From contig NZ_JAAWWK010000004.1 in assembly GCF_012272835.1 (NCBI RefSeq), positions 62,001-126,000 on the forward strand: 64,000 nt of DNA. Direction: 5' to 3'. Below are positions 7,113 to 16,249 of the stretch, piece after piece. The translations under genes and the position numbers were made by a program. Below the pieces are notes generated by a model, which was not told the origin of the DNA, did no database searches, and saw only the letters and a list, made by a program, of their open reading frames with translations. How positions within the stretch are numbered: position 1 is the first letter of the stretch; every line of letters starts with the position of its first letter. The stretch is from Spongiibacter thalassae (GTDB lineage: Bacteria > Pseudomonadota > Gammaproteobacteria > Pseudomonadales > Spongiibacteraceae).

Positions 7113-8303
7113 ATGACCCTTGCCACCCTGCGCCTTGCCAAAAACGAAGAACGCCGACTGCGCGGGGGACACCTGTGGATTTACAGCAACGAGGTAGATA
7201 AGCAGGCATCGCCACTGAAAACCTTCGAGGCGGGCCAGCAGGTCATTGTGGAGTCCTCCCAGGGCAAGGCCCTGGGCGTCGCCTACGTCAATCCCCAGTC
7301 ATTAATCTGCGCCCGTATGCTCGGCAACGGTGACAAAGCCTTTGGCCAAAAGCAGATTGAGCAACGGATTCAGCAGGCGCTGGAATTACGTGACACCCTG
7401 TTCCCCCAGCCCTGTTATCGACTGATATACGGCGAAAGCGATTTGCTGCCAGGTCTGGTCGTCGACCGGTTCGGCGACCACCTGTCGGTGCAGTTCAATA
7501 CCGCCGGAATGGAAGCCCTGCGCGAGCCGGTGCTCGCCGCCCTGCACAAGCTGCTGGCACCCAAGTCTATCCTGCTGCGCAACGACGCCTCGGTGCGCGA
7601 ACTTGAAGGACTGCCCAGCGAGATTGTCAGCGTTTATGGCGACTCTCCGGAGGATGTAGAACTGATTGAGAACGGCGTGCGCTTTCTCGCCCCGCTGGCC
7701 AGCGGCCAAAAAACCGGCTGGTTCTACGACCAGCGCCCCAACCGCGCCTGGTTACGCGACCTTGTACCCGGCAAACGGGTACTGGATGTATTCAGCTATG
7801 TCGGCAGTTTTGGTGTGCAGGCCGCCGCCTTCGGGGCCGCCGAGGTCTGGTGTAACGACGCATCGGAACTGGCCCTGGAAAAAGCCCACGAAAATGCCGC
7901 ATTGAATGGCGTCGGTGACCGGCTCAATACCCTTCACGGCGATGCCTTTGCCGCCCTGCGCCAGCTTAAGGATGACGGCGAGCGCTTCGATGTCATCATT
8001 GTTGACCCACCGGCTTTCATCAAACGCAAGAAAGACCAGAAAGAGGGCATTTTGGCCTACCGGCGAATCAACGAGCTGGCTATGCGACTGCTCACCCCTG
8101 GTGGCTATCTGATCAGCGCCTCGTGCTCGATGCACATGCCCCGGGAAGAACTGCTGGATATTGTCCGCGCGGCCTCCCGCCACGTCGATCGCCATGCCCA
8201 GGTTCTCGCCGAAGGTATGCAGGGCGCCGACCACCCTGTGCACGCGGCCATTCCTGAAACCCGCTATCTCAAGGCAGTGTTAAGCCGAATCAGCCGAAAC
8301 TAA
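7113..8303 (+). CDS. rlmI: 23S rRNA m5C1962 methyltransferase RlmI
   Basis: 396 aa, normal RlmI length. An N-terminal PUA RNA-binding domain (about 1-75, with LRLAKNEERRLRGGHLWIY) leads into a connector with YGESDLLPGLVVDRFGD. It is followed by a Rossmann methyltransferase domain: SAM site VLDVFSYVGSFGVQAA, acidic residue in CNDAS, and the VDPPAFIKRKK and SCSMH motifs that carry the catalytic chemistry of this m5C subfamily. The start at 7113 is chosen for a GGAG 8 nt upstream and family alignment (MTLATLRL). Housekeeping ribosome modification, apparently monocistronic. Confidence 0.9.
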   Translation: MTLATLRLAKNEERRLRGGHLWIYSNEVDKQASPLKTFEAGQQVIVESSQGKALGVAYVNPQSLICARMLGNGDKAFGQKQIEQRIQQALELRDTLFPQPCYRLIYGESDLLPGLVVDRFGDHLSVQFNTAGMEALREPVLAALHKLLAPKSILLRNDASVRELEGLPSEIVSVYGDSPEDVELIENGVRFLAPLASGQKTGWFYDQRPNRAWLRDLVPGKRVLDVFSYVGSFGVQAAAFGAAEVWCNDASELALEKAHENAALNGVGDRLNTLHGDAFAALRQLKDDGERFDVIIVDPPAFIKRKKDQKEGILAYRRINELAMRLLTPGGYLISASCSMHMPREELLDIVRAASRHVDRHAQVLAEGMQGADHPVHAAIPETRYLKAVLSRISRN

Positions 8304-8345
8304 GCCTGGCACTGCGGCTAGGGCTAGACGGGAAAGCTTAACCAA

Positions 8346-8380
8346 CAAATGCAATTGATAAATATTATCAATTGCATTTG
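8346..8380. promoter_or_regulatory. Fur box in a 35-bp inverted repeat
   Basis: TGATAAATATTATCA at 8356-8370 differs by one base from the 7-1-7 Fur consensus. It sits in the centre of a longer inverted repeat whose outer arms are CAAATGCAAT and ATTGCATTTG. It lies 55-90 bp before the TonB-dependent receptor start, where Fur-Fe2+ would repress transcription. Confidence 0.8.
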
Positions 8381-8435
8381 TATTTATCGAAACATAGAAT
8401 GCCCTGCGACCCTTGTTATGATCGCAGGACGCCCC

Positions 8436-10571
8436 ATGCCCAGCCCCACCCTATTCGGCAAGCCACTACCCTCCGCCACCGTCGCGGTCACCACCCTGAC
8501 ATTGCTCGGCTCGCCCGCGGTGCTCCGAGCCGAAAACCCCTCGCCAAAACTGGAGGAGATACTGGTCACCGGCGAGCCCATGCAACGGCAGGCCATCGAC
8601 ACGGTATCAAGTATCAGCATCGTCACCGGTGAAGATATTCAGGCCCGCAATATTCGCGACATCTACGACCTGCTGTTACGCACCCCCAATGTCAGCGCCG
8701 CCAAGGAAGACAAGTTTTCGGTACGCGGCATCTCCAACGAAGGTATTGGCCCCGGCGGCACCGGCCGACCCACGGTCAGCGTGTTTATCGACGGCGCCCG
8801 CCAAGCGGGGCGGGGCGTCGGCAATACCTGGGACGTCGAGCAGGTAGAGTTTTACCGCGGCCCGCAATCGACCGCCTTCGGCCCCGGCTCCCTCGCCGGC
8901 GCCATCGTCATTCAAACCACGCCGCCGTCAACCGACGCCTACACCGCCAAACTGAAACTCGGCGCAGCCAATGATTCCGGCCGCGAAGCGGGTATCGCCC
9001 TCGGCGGGCCAATAGCCGGCAACCTGGGCTTTCGCTATGCCGCCGAAACCAATCAAACCGATGGGGAGGTCACCAACACTACCCTCGACGACGACACCTG
9101 GCAGGCCCGCCACCGCTACATGCAACGCATTAAACTCGGCTGGGCTGGTGACGGCAGGTACTCGGCACTACTGAGTGTACAAGGCAGCAAGCTCCGCGAA
9201 GGCAACGAATACCTGCCGCCAAATACCGCCGAACAGCGCATTTCCACCGACAACGTTGCGGGCTACTACAACGACGACAGCTTTGTGGTGTTGCTGCGCC
9301 AGCAGCTGGTTCTGAGCGAGGCGGTGACCGCCGCACTGATTCTCACCCACTCCGACAGCTACAACCAACGCAAGGGCGACTACGACGTGTCTGCCGAGGA
9401 CAACGGCTTTTTCGTCAACACCACAGACACCCTGAACACCGCGCTGGAATTGCGCCTGAATTATCGCGGTGAGGGCCTGCGCGCAGTGGCGGGCTTTTTC
9501 CGCAGCCGCGACGAGCTGGACGGCAGCTCTGTAACCAAGGGCTTGAAGTACAATCTCGGTGGCGTACAGGCCCGCGCCGACGCGGATTTATTCGCCCTGC
9601 GTAAGGCGAACACCCACGCCCTGTACAGCGAAGCCGATATCGACATCACCCCCGCTGTTACAGTCACGCTGGGTGGACGCTATGAGGAAAATACCGCCAC
9701 CAATCGCAGCGCGTTTTTTGTGACCGGCGCCTATCCCATCGACCCGGTGACCGGCACCACCACACCGACGGATATCAGCCCCGCACTGGCCGCCGTACTG
9801 GACAGCGACACCACCGCTGATAGTAGCGACGCCGTATTTCTGCCCAAGCTGGCGCTGAGCTATCAGCTCAGCGATACCCTGAGCACCTTTGTGTCGCACA
9901 GTTACGGCTACCGAGCGGGGTCTGTGGACTTTGTCAGCGACGGCGAATCCCCCACCTACGGGCCGGAGTACACCCGCAATACCGATCTGGGCGTTAAACT
10001 CCAATTGGATAACTGGTTTGTGCAAAGCACGCTGTTCCGAGTGGACTACGAGGACATGCAAATCGGCGTGCGTGTTGATGCCTCCAACTTTCGCACCGAC
10101 AACGCCGGCAGCGCCAGGGCCCAGGGACTGGAACTTGAGCTTCGCGGCGATCTGACTGCGACACTTGGTGTATTTGCCGGTATCGGTTACACCGACACCG
10201 AGTTCACCGACTACGAAGACGACGGCGTGGACTATGCGGGCAATCACTTTCCCAACGCACCGCGGCTAACCGCCAATGCCGGTCTTTCCTATCACCACCC
10301 CAGTGGTTTTTTCGTCAACACCAGCTGGGCGCGCACCGAATACAGCTTTGTCGATCGCGACAACAATGACAGTCTACAAGCCGATGCCCGTGATCTGTTC
10401 GCGACACGCCTGGGATATCAGGGCGATCATATCGGCGCCGAGATCTACGCACAAAACCTCGGCGACAAATTCTACGTTACCGATCGCTTTAACAGCCCCT
10501 CACTGGGCATAGATGCGGTCTTTGTCGGCGACCCAAGAGAGGTCGGCGCACGACTGCACTATACCTTTTAA
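8436..10571 (+). CDS. TonB-dependent outer-membrane receptor (iron-regulated)
   Basis: 711 aa from the ATG at 8436 (AGGA 9 nt upstream). A signal peptide ends near VLRA (residue 32), followed immediately by a TonB box-like EEILVTG. The plug domain covers about 40-150 (SIVTGEDIQARNIRDIYDLLLRTPNVS, then VFIDGARQAGRG and YRGPQSTAFGPGSLAGAIVI). The rest is a 22-strand-type barrel ending in VGARLHYTF with the C-terminal aromatic needed for BAM insertion. The upstream Fur box indicates uptake of a ferric siderophore or similar iron complex; the ligand is not identifiable. An LbtU-like porin follows nearby on the same strand, suggesting an iron-acquisition neighbourhood. Confidence 0.92.
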   Translation: MPSPTLFGKPLPSATVAVTTLTLLGSPAVLRAENPSPKLEEILVTGEPMQRQAIDTVSSISIVTGEDIQARNIRDIYDLLLRTPNVSAAKEDKFSVRGISNEGIGPGGTGRPTVSVFIDGARQAGRGVGNTWDVEQVEFYRGPQSTAFGPGSLAGAIVIQTTPPSTDAYTAKLKLGAANDSGREAGIALGGPIAGNLGFRYAAETNQTDGEVTNTTLDDDTWQARHRYMQRIKLGWAGDGRYSALLSVQGSKLREGNEYLPPNTAEQRISTDNVAGYYNDDSFVVLLRQQLVLSEAVTAALILTHSDSYNQRKGDYDVSAEDNGFFVNTTDTLNTALELRLNYRGEGLRAVAGFFRSRDELDGSSVTKGLKYNLGGVQARADADLFALRKANTHALYSEADIDITPAVTVTLGGRYEENTATNRSAFFVTGAYPIDPVTGTTTPTDISPALAAVLDSDTTADSSDAVFLPKLALSYQLSDTLSTFVSHSYGYRAGSVDFVSDGESPTYGPEYTRNTDLGVKLQLDNWFVQSTLFRVDYEDMQIGVRVDASNFRTDNAGSARAQGLELELRGDLTATLGVFAGIGYTDTEFTDYEDDGVDYAGNHFPNAPRLTANAGLSYHHPSGFFVNTSWARTEYSFVDRDNNDSLQADARDLFATRLGYQGDHIGAEIYAQNLGDKFYVTDRFNSPSLGIDAVFVGDPREVGARLHYTF

Positions 10572-10615
10572 CCACGCAGCCAGCCCGGGCAAGTCAACTC
10601 GTCAGGCTGCGCTAC

Positions 10616-11656
10616 TCAAGGCGCCGGGTTGGGAAGCTCGGTGTGTATCGCTTCAATCTGCGCCAGAACGTCTTCACCAAGCACCAGCTCAGCGCTATCG
10701 ATATTACTGCGCAGCTGCTCCATCGAGGTGGCACCGATAATATTGCTAGTCAGAAAGGGCTGGCGATTAATAAACGCCAGTGCCATCTGGGCGGGATCGA
10801 GGTTGTGAGCCTCAGCCAGTGCGCAGTATTTTTCTGTTGCGACAACGGCCTGAGGCTTGTTGTAACGGGAAAAACGTTCGAACAGTGTCAACCGGGCATT
10901 GTCCGGGCGCGCACCGTTGCGGTATTTGCCCGTGAGCATGCCGAAGGCCAGCGGCGAATATGCCAACAACCCCACCTGTTCACGTACGGCCATCTCCGCG
11001 AGACCAATTTCAAAACTGCGGTTCAACAGGTTATAGGGATTTTGAATACTGGCGACCCGAGGCAGATTGTAACGGTCTGCAAGCCGTAAATAGGTCATCA
11101 GTCCCCAGGGAGTTTCGTTGCTGATCCCCACTGTTTTGATTTTACCCGCTGCCACCAGCTCGCTCAGGGTTTTCAGAATTTCGTGTATTTCGCCTTCTGC
11201 ATCATCACTATCACTGTCGCTGTGCTGATAGCCCAGCTTGCCGAAAAAATTGGTGTCGCGATTGGGCCAGTGAATCTGGTAAAGGTCGACATAGTCCGTT
11301 TGCAGGCGCTGTAAACTGCCCTCCAGCGCGGCCATCAGGTCTGCGCGATTCAGCCCACGACCATCCCGCACATGGGCGTGCCCCGGCCCCGTCGCCTTGG
11401 TCGCCAGCACTACCTCCTCGCGGCAATCGCGCTCGCGCAACCACTCGCCAATGTACTGCTCAGTACGCCCCTGAGTCTCGGGTATCGGCGGCACCGGATA
11501 CATTTCCGCGGCGTCGATAAAATTCACCCCCCGCGACAATGCGTAATCCAGCTGCGCAAAGGCTTCGCTTTTGGAGTTTTGCTGGCCCCAGGTCATGGTG
11601 CCCAAACAAATTTCACTCACTTCTATATTGGACTTACCCAATGTCCGGTATCGCAT
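10616..11656 (-). CDS. tas: NADP(H)-dependent aldo-keto reductase Tas
   Basis: 346 aa. Very close in length and motif order to E. coli Tas: LGTMTWGQQNS at the N-terminus, FIDAAEMYPVPPIPETQG (with the Asp and Tyr of the AKR tetrad), LATKATGPG (Lys), DYVDLYQIHWP (His), VGISNETPWG, and IIGATSMEQLRSNI near the C-terminus for NADP binding. The ATG at 11656 has a textbook GGAGG 5 nt upstream. Cytosolic TIM-barrel oxidoreductase with an undefined physiological carbonyl substrate. Convergent with the TonB receptor. Confidence 0.88.
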   Translation of the reverse strand: MRYRTLGKSNIEVSEICLGTMTWGQQNSKSEAFAQLDYALSRGVNFIDAAEMYPVPPIPETQGRTEQYIGEWLRERDCREEVVLATKATGPGHAHVRDGRGLNRADLMAALEGSLQRLQTDYVDLYQIHWPNRDTNFFGKLGYQHSDSDSDDAEGEIHEILKTLSELVAAGKIKTVGISNETPWGLMTYLRLADRYNLPRVASIQNPYNLLNRSFEIGLAEMAVREQVGLLAYSPLAFGMLTGKYRNGARPDNARLTLFERFSRYNKPQAVVATEKYCALAEAHNLDPAQMALAFINRQPFLTSNIIGATSMEQLRSNIDSAELVLGEDVLAQIEAIHTELPNPAP

Positions 11657-11785
11657 AGTACCTCCAGAATAATTAAAGCGTCGTCGCAAACAACCGATGC
11701 CGCGCAGCTTGCGTAAACATGGCCAGTCATGCAAGCCCGTACTTCTGTTCTATACTTCAGAAACCTTACAGGAAAGTGTCGCCCG

Positions 11786-12919
11786 ATGAATCACCTCCGC
11801 TGGATCTCCCCCGTTATAGCCCTGACCCTCGCCAACCCCGTGTTTGGAGATTCCGAGCCGACAGTGGAAATTCACACGCTGTCCACCGACCCCGACAGCA
11901 CAGCGACCTACCAAAGCCCCTACGAGCAACGGATTAACACCCTGCAACATCAGCCGGTGTCCTGGCTGCAGCTTTACGGCATCGCCGAACTGGAAAAATC
12001 CCTGCACTGGCAAAAACCCGTTGCCGGGTCGGTTGCCGGCCACTATGACCGCGACCGCAGCGAGCACGCCCTGCGCACCCTGCAACTGGGAGCCTATGCC
12101 GAGTGGAACGAGCACCTCAGTGCCGTGGTCGTGCTGGAATCCGAGTACGCCAAGACCGGCTACAACCGCGCTGACGAAGCCTATGTTACGGTCGCCGGCG
12201 GCGGCCTGGCCCTTAACGCAGGGCTTATGTACTACCCTATCGCCCTGGTTCACGGTCACTTTATCACCCCGCCGCTTCTGGAATTTGCCGAAACCCGCCA
12301 GCCCGGCGCACTGCTCACCTACACCTGGCAGGGGCTGAGCCTCGGTGGCTTTATCTACGAGGGCGAGGCGGATCACAGCAGTAAAAACCCTGACAGCGAC
12401 TGGGGCTTTAACGCCCATTACGTGAACCGGAACGGCTCCCTTCATCTGACTGCCAGTTATATCGCCGACATTGCCGACAGCGAAGGCCAACTGCTGCTGG
12501 ACCAGGGCAATGGCTACGGCAAACGGGTCGGCGCCTACGGTGCCAGCGCACTGTATGGCTGGCGCGATGGCCTGGCTGGCGAGGTCACCGCGGAAATGGT
12601 AGTCGCCGCCGAGGACATGCCTGACATGCCCGCTGGCCTGGAACGCCCGGCCTCAGTCAATCTGGAGCTGGCTGTTTTTCCGGCGGAAACCTGGCAATTT
12701 GCCTGGCGCTACGAGGAAAGCCGCGACCTGGCCGACGCCCCCGCCCGTCGCTACGGGGTCGGTATGGGTTGGCAATTTATGCCGCGACTCAATCTTGCCG
12801 CCGAGTTTATGCGCAGCAAGTTCAACCATAGGGACTCCGCCCTGATGGTCACCGACAAGCACGGCGATACCCTGCAGGAACGCTATACCTTGACCACCCA
12901 GCTCACGCTGATCTTTTAA
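11786..12919 (+). CDS. LbtU-like outer-membrane siderophore porin
   Basis: 377 aa. A signal peptide (MNHLRWISPVIALTLANPVFG) precedes a ~40-residue periplasmic stretch and a porin-type barrel. WLQLYGIAELEKSLHW starts the barrel. The GLMYYPIALVHGHFITPPLLEFAETRQPG region parallels the conserved turn of the LbtU family, named for the Legionella legiobactin receptor, which works without TonB. The last strand ends TLTTQLTLIF. Start ATG 11786 with AGGAA 12 nt upstream; a TATACT at 11751-11756 may be the -10. Proximity to a Fur-controlled receptor fits iron uptake, but I see no Fur box here. Other small porin families remain possible. Confidence 0.65.
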   Translation: MNHLRWISPVIALTLANPVFGDSEPTVEIHTLSTDPDSTATYQSPYEQRINTLQHQPVSWLQLYGIAELEKSLHWQKPVAGSVAGHYDRDRSEHALRTLQLGAYAEWNEHLSAVVVLESEYAKTGYNRADEAYVTVAGGGLALNAGLMYYPIALVHGHFITPPLLEFAETRQPGALLTYTWQGLSLGGFIYEGEADHSSKNPDSDWGFNAHYVNRNGSLHLTASYIADIADSEGQLLLDQGNGYGKRVGAYGASALYGWRDGLAGEVTAEMVVAAEDMPDMPAGLERPASVNLELAVFPAETWQFAWRYEESRDLADAPARRYGVGMGWQFMPRLNLAAEFMRSKFNHRDSALMVTDKHGDTLQERYTLTTQLTLIF

Positions 12920-12937
12920 TCGTCACCGGGGGGCACC

Positions 12938-13981
12938 CTAGCAACAGGGCGCGGCACCCTCGGCGCCGCCCTCAGTGAAGGGTATGGCAACACCGCAGCC
13001 TTCAAAAATACCGTAGTGCTGACTGAAGTCGCCAATAAATTCAAAGTGCGACTTGAATCGCGTGTCAGACAACATTCGCCAGCTATTCCCGCACACCGGA
13101 AAAACACGGCCCCGCTCGATGCAATGATGCTTGTCCAACACGAAAAACACCGGCTGTTCGGGCAGCGTGCCGCGATAAATCACTGCCTGCCCGTAGTCTT
13201 CACAGTCGTTTTCCAATCCATCGAGATTAAACAGCCGATAGGTCGCCGAAAAGAACTGTACACCGGCAACTCGCTGTGCCACGGCGGGGTCAGTCATTTC
13301 CAATGGTCGATCCTCCACCAGACGAGGGTCAGTGAATCCCTGTCGTCGAGCGAGGTGCAGAAAGTCATTCCAATACAGCGCACCACCCAGACACTCGCCG
13401 TACAGCATGGGGTCATCGCGCATTGCCGCAGGCACTCGACGGCTGGCGTACACATCGGAAAAATAGAACTCGCCACCGGGTTTCAGCAGACGCTTCACCG
13501 AGGCCAGCACCGCGTCCTTGTCCGGTGACAGGTTAATCACACAGTTAGACACCACCACATCAAAGCTGCCGTCCTCCAGTCCCAATTCATCGAGTTTTTC
13601 GAGGTAGCCCTTGAGAAAACGTACATTGTCGTAGCCAAATTTTTCCGCGTGCCACTCCTGGGTAGAGCGGGCAACCGCCAACTGTTCATCTGTCATATCG
13701 ACACCGATGACTTCCCCCTCCGGGCCGACCAGCTGGGCCAGCGCATAAACATCCCGACCGCTGCCACTGCCCAGGTCGAGAATGCGGCAGCCACGCAATT
13801 CAGTGGGGCATACCAGACCACAGCCGTAGTAGCGGCTGAGAACCTCGGGGTGAATATTGGCCAACAGGGGCTTGAGCCACTCGGGCATCGCACTGATGTC
13901 GCAGCACGCACTGGTTTTCAGATCCGCCGAACTCTGTAATTGTTTGCCGTAGTAATCCTGTACGGTTTCGTAGGTGCTCAT
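12938..13981 (-). CDS. arsM: arsenite methyltransferase-type SAM enzyme ArsM
   Basis: 347 aa. SAM-binding motif ILDLGSGSGRDVYAL (about 67-81) and acidic loop VIGVDMTDEQL. Conserved Cys lie at TSACC (about 25-26), YYGCGLVCP, and SNCVINLSPDK, consistent with the As(III)-thiolate binding of ArsM. The C-terminal 90 residues form the extension seen in ArsM proteins associated with arsenosugar synthesis, and the protein ends in a Cys-Cys pair. It lies 19 nt downstream of arsS on the same strand. I infer methylation of arsenite to dimethylarsinous product that feeds ArsS. No arsR or arsB is in the window. Confidence 0.82.
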   Translation of the reverse strand: MSTYETVQDYYGKQLQSSADLKTSACCDISAMPEWLKPLLANIHPEVLSRYYGCGLVCPTELRGCRILDLGSGSGRDVYALAQLVGPEGEVIGVDMTDEQLAVARSTQEWHAEKFGYDNVRFLKGYLEKLDELGLEDGSFDVVVSNCVINLSPDKDAVLASVKRLLKPGGEFYFSDVYASRRVPAAMRDDPMLYGECLGGALYWNDFLHLARRQGFTDPRLVEDRPLEMTDPAVAQRVAGVQFFSATYRLFNLDGLENDCEDYGQAVIYRGTLPEQPVFFVLDKHHCIERGRVFPVCGNSWRMLSDTRFKSHFEFIGDFSQHYGIFEGCGVAIPFTEGGAEGAAPCC

Positions 13982-14000
13982 GGTGTCATCCGGTTATTAT

Positions 14001-14951
14001 TTAAAGTGCCCCGCCGCAGCTGCTGCCCTGGCCCGCCGTGCAGCCATAGCAGTGGTCGGCAACATGAATCGGCCCCTCTATCGGCTCAGCCCCGAGCAAG
14101 TCCGCCAGTTTTCGCGGCCCGCCAAGCGTCGGCATGGCGAGCTGCTGGTTGAAATCGCAGTCGTACAAACCGCCCTGCCAGTCCACACTGATCATTGAAC
14201 GGCACATCACCCCGTCGAGGTTGGCACGGCTGTAATTGTCTTTCAGCAGCGTCATATAGCCGTCAAACTGCCCCTTCGACACCAAGGTGGAACCGAAGCG
14301 TTTTATCGGCATATTGGCCAGAGCATACAGCTGGTTAAACTGCACGCCGAAATGGGCCATCAGCTCGCGCTTGTAATCCGCCTCCAGCCCTTGCTGATTC
14401 GGCGGCAGCGACGGCCCTTGCGGGTTGTACACCAGATTTAGCTTGAGGCCTGAATCCACTTGGCCATACCCCAGGGCATTCAACCGCTGCAGGGCCGCAA
14501 TACTTTTGTCGAACACCCCTTCGCCCCGCTGGGCATCGACATTGTCCAGTGAATAGCAGGGCAGGGACGCCACCACCTCAACCCCCTGTTCAGCGAGGAA
14601 CTCCGCCAAACCCTCCTGACCGGGTTCAAACAAAATGGTGAGATTACAGCGGTCAATCACCTGCACACCCAGTGCCCGGGCCTGAGTGACCAGCCAGCGG
14701 AAGTCGTCGTGCAGCTCCGGCGCGCCGCCGGTCAGATCCAACTGACCGATACCGCGCTTTGCCAGCACCTCGGGGATCATCTCGACCAGTTCCCGCGACA
14801 TCATTTCGGTGCGAGTCGGGCCGGCATTTACGTGGCAATGCAGGCAGCGCTGATTACACTTGTAGCCGAGATTGACCTGCAAGGTGTCCAGGGTGGCGCG
14901 CCGAATGGCGGGGAAGTCAGTCACTTCGAGTAGTGGCAGGGTATCGCGCAT
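14001..14951 (-). CDS. arsS: arsenosugar-biosynthesis radical SAM protein ArsS
   Basis: 316 aa. The radical-SAM cluster motif is CNQRCLHCH (about residues 32-40), followed by LDLTGGAPEL, the SAM-glycine motif. The C-terminal DUF3641-type region carries CRSMISVDWQGGLYDCDFNQ and CYGCTAGQGSSCGG, probably an auxiliary Fe-S site. Family knowledge: ArsS joins the 5'-deoxyadenosyl radical to dimethylarsenite, producing 5'-deoxy-5'-dimethylarsinoyl-adenosine, the precursor of arsenosugars. Start ATG 14951 has GGAGA upstream. First gene of a two-gene unit with arsM. Confidence 0.88.
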   Translation of the reverse strand: MRDTLPLLEVTDFPAIRRATLDTLQVNLGYKCNQRCLHCHVNAGPTRTEMMSRELVEMIPEVLAKRGIGQLDLTGGAPELHDDFRWLVTQARALGVQVIDRCNLTILFEPGQEGLAEFLAEQGVEVVASLPCYSLDNVDAQRGEGVFDKSIAALQRLNALGYGQVDSGLKLNLVYNPQGPSLPPNQQGLEADYKRELMAHFGVQFNQLYALANMPIKRFGSTLVSKGQFDGYMTLLKDNYSRANLDGVMCRSMISVDWQGGLYDCDFNQQLAMPTLGGPRKLADLLGAEPIEGPIHVADHCYGCTAGQGSSCGGAL

Positions 14952-15050
14952 ACATCTCCAGAAAAGCAGTACAGATACCCTATAGTTTCACAGGGCGAAG
15001 GATTGTTACAGTTTGGCGCACTGCCATCGCAGCACTATCGCCCCTTACGC

Positions 15051-15084
15051 GAAAACGCGGCCAGCGGTTTTCACCGATGGCCGC
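15051..15084 (-). terminator. ectD terminator
   Basis: Minus-strand stem GCGGCCA/TGGCCGC with a 14-nt loop, followed by GTTTTC, about 10 nt past the ectD stop. Confidence 0.65.
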
Positions 15085-15093
15085 ACAGCGCAC

Positions 15094-16050
15094 TCACATA
15101 ATTGGCGTCCAGTTCTTATCCGGTCGGTGGGCGAGAAATTCCGGCCTGGGTTTTGCCGCCCCATAGGGCTCGGTGCACAGGTTGTCCCGGCGGTTATAGA
15201 CAAAAAACACATTGGAGCGCGGCTGCGGTGACATATTGGGTTGGCTGCCGTGCAGGGTATTGCAGTCGAACAATAACAGGCTACCCGCAGCCCCGGTCGG
15301 CGCTTGAATACCGCCGCGGTCGATCAATTCTCGCAGGGCCTCCTCCGGCGGGGTACCAATACGCTGTTTTTTCAGCGACTGGCGATAATTGTCCTCGGGG
15401 GTTTCACCGACACAGGGTACAAAAAACTGGTGGGAACCGGGAATCAGCATCAAGGGGCCATTAAACGGGGTATTGTCGGTAAGCACGATCGAGGCACTGA
15501 TCGCCCGCATTGCCGGCATCCCATCTTCCGCGTGCCAGGTTTCAAAATCAGAATGCCAGTCAAAGCCCTTGCCGACAAAGCCCGGTTTGTAATTGATCCG
15601 CGACTGATGGATATAGGCCTGCCCGCCCAGCAATTGCTCCACCCGGCCCAGCAAGCGGGGGTCGAAGGCCAGCTTTTTAAAGGCCGTGGACAGAAAGTGT
15701 ACCGCGAACAACGAGCGAATGGCCGCGCTGTCCGGCTCGGTGATGGTGAATTCCCGCCCTCGAAAGGCGTCGCGGCTTAGCAAGCGGTCCAACTCCTGCT
15801 GAAAGAGGGCAATGTCATCCGCACCGAGAAAGCTCTCTTCAAACAGAAAGCCGTCGCGCTCAAAGTCTGCGCACTGCGTCGGCGTCAGCGGGCCATTTTT
15901 CGAAATTTGTTGTGCAAGTGACTCGTGGCGGGGTAATAGTCGTTTTGGGGGTGGGGCCGAGAGGCGGCTGGGGTAGGGGTCCTGCCGGGCAGGTGTCGTA
16001 AATATTCTGTCGCCGTGAAGTTCGGCACGTCGCGATGCTTCCACGTACAT
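15094..16050 (-). CDS. ectD: ectoine 5-hydroxylase EctD
   Basis: 318 aa Fe(II)/2-oxoglutarate dioxygenase. The EctD fingerprint is plain: DPYPSR at the N-terminus, HQSRINYKPGFVGKGFDWHSDFETWH with the iron ligands His-x-Asp, GMPAMRAISASIVLTDN, FNGPLMLIPGSHQFFVPCVGETP, and the distal iron His in DCNTLHGSQPN. It converts ectoine to 5-hydroxyectoine, an osmo- and thermo-protectant. The ATG at 16050 is fixed by AGGAGG 7 nt upstream. No ectABC genes are in the window; purE-purK lie divergently. A -10 like TATATA upstream is possible. Confidence 0.93.
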   Translation of the reverse strand: MYVEASRRAELHGDRIFTTPARQDPYPSRLSAPPPKRLLPRHESLAQQISKNGPLTPTQCADFERDGFLFEESFLGADDIALFQQELDRLLSRDAFRGREFTITEPDSAAIRSLFAVHFLSTAFKKLAFDPRLLGRVEQLLGGQAYIHQSRINYKPGFVGKGFDWHSDFETWHAEDGMPAMRAISASIVLTDNTPFNGPLMLIPGSHQFFVPCVGETPEDNYRQSLKKQRIGTPPEEALRELIDRGGIQAPTGAAGSLLLFDCNTLHGSQPNMSPQPRSNVFFVYNRRDNLCTEPYGAAKPRPEFLAHRPDKNWTPIM

Positions 16051-16249
16051 GTCATAACCTCCTGATTTATATAGGTCTCCGATGTAAAAATGTGACAACA
16101 GCTACGATGGGGATGGCGCCGAAAAGTTTCAAGGGAGAGCGGCCGAGGCAAGGCCAAAATAAAGAAAGCCACAACATCGACGGCAAAGCGCGCCACCACC
16201 GGTAATTTTGATCTATAATGCGCGGTTTTCATGCGACGAGACCAAGCCA

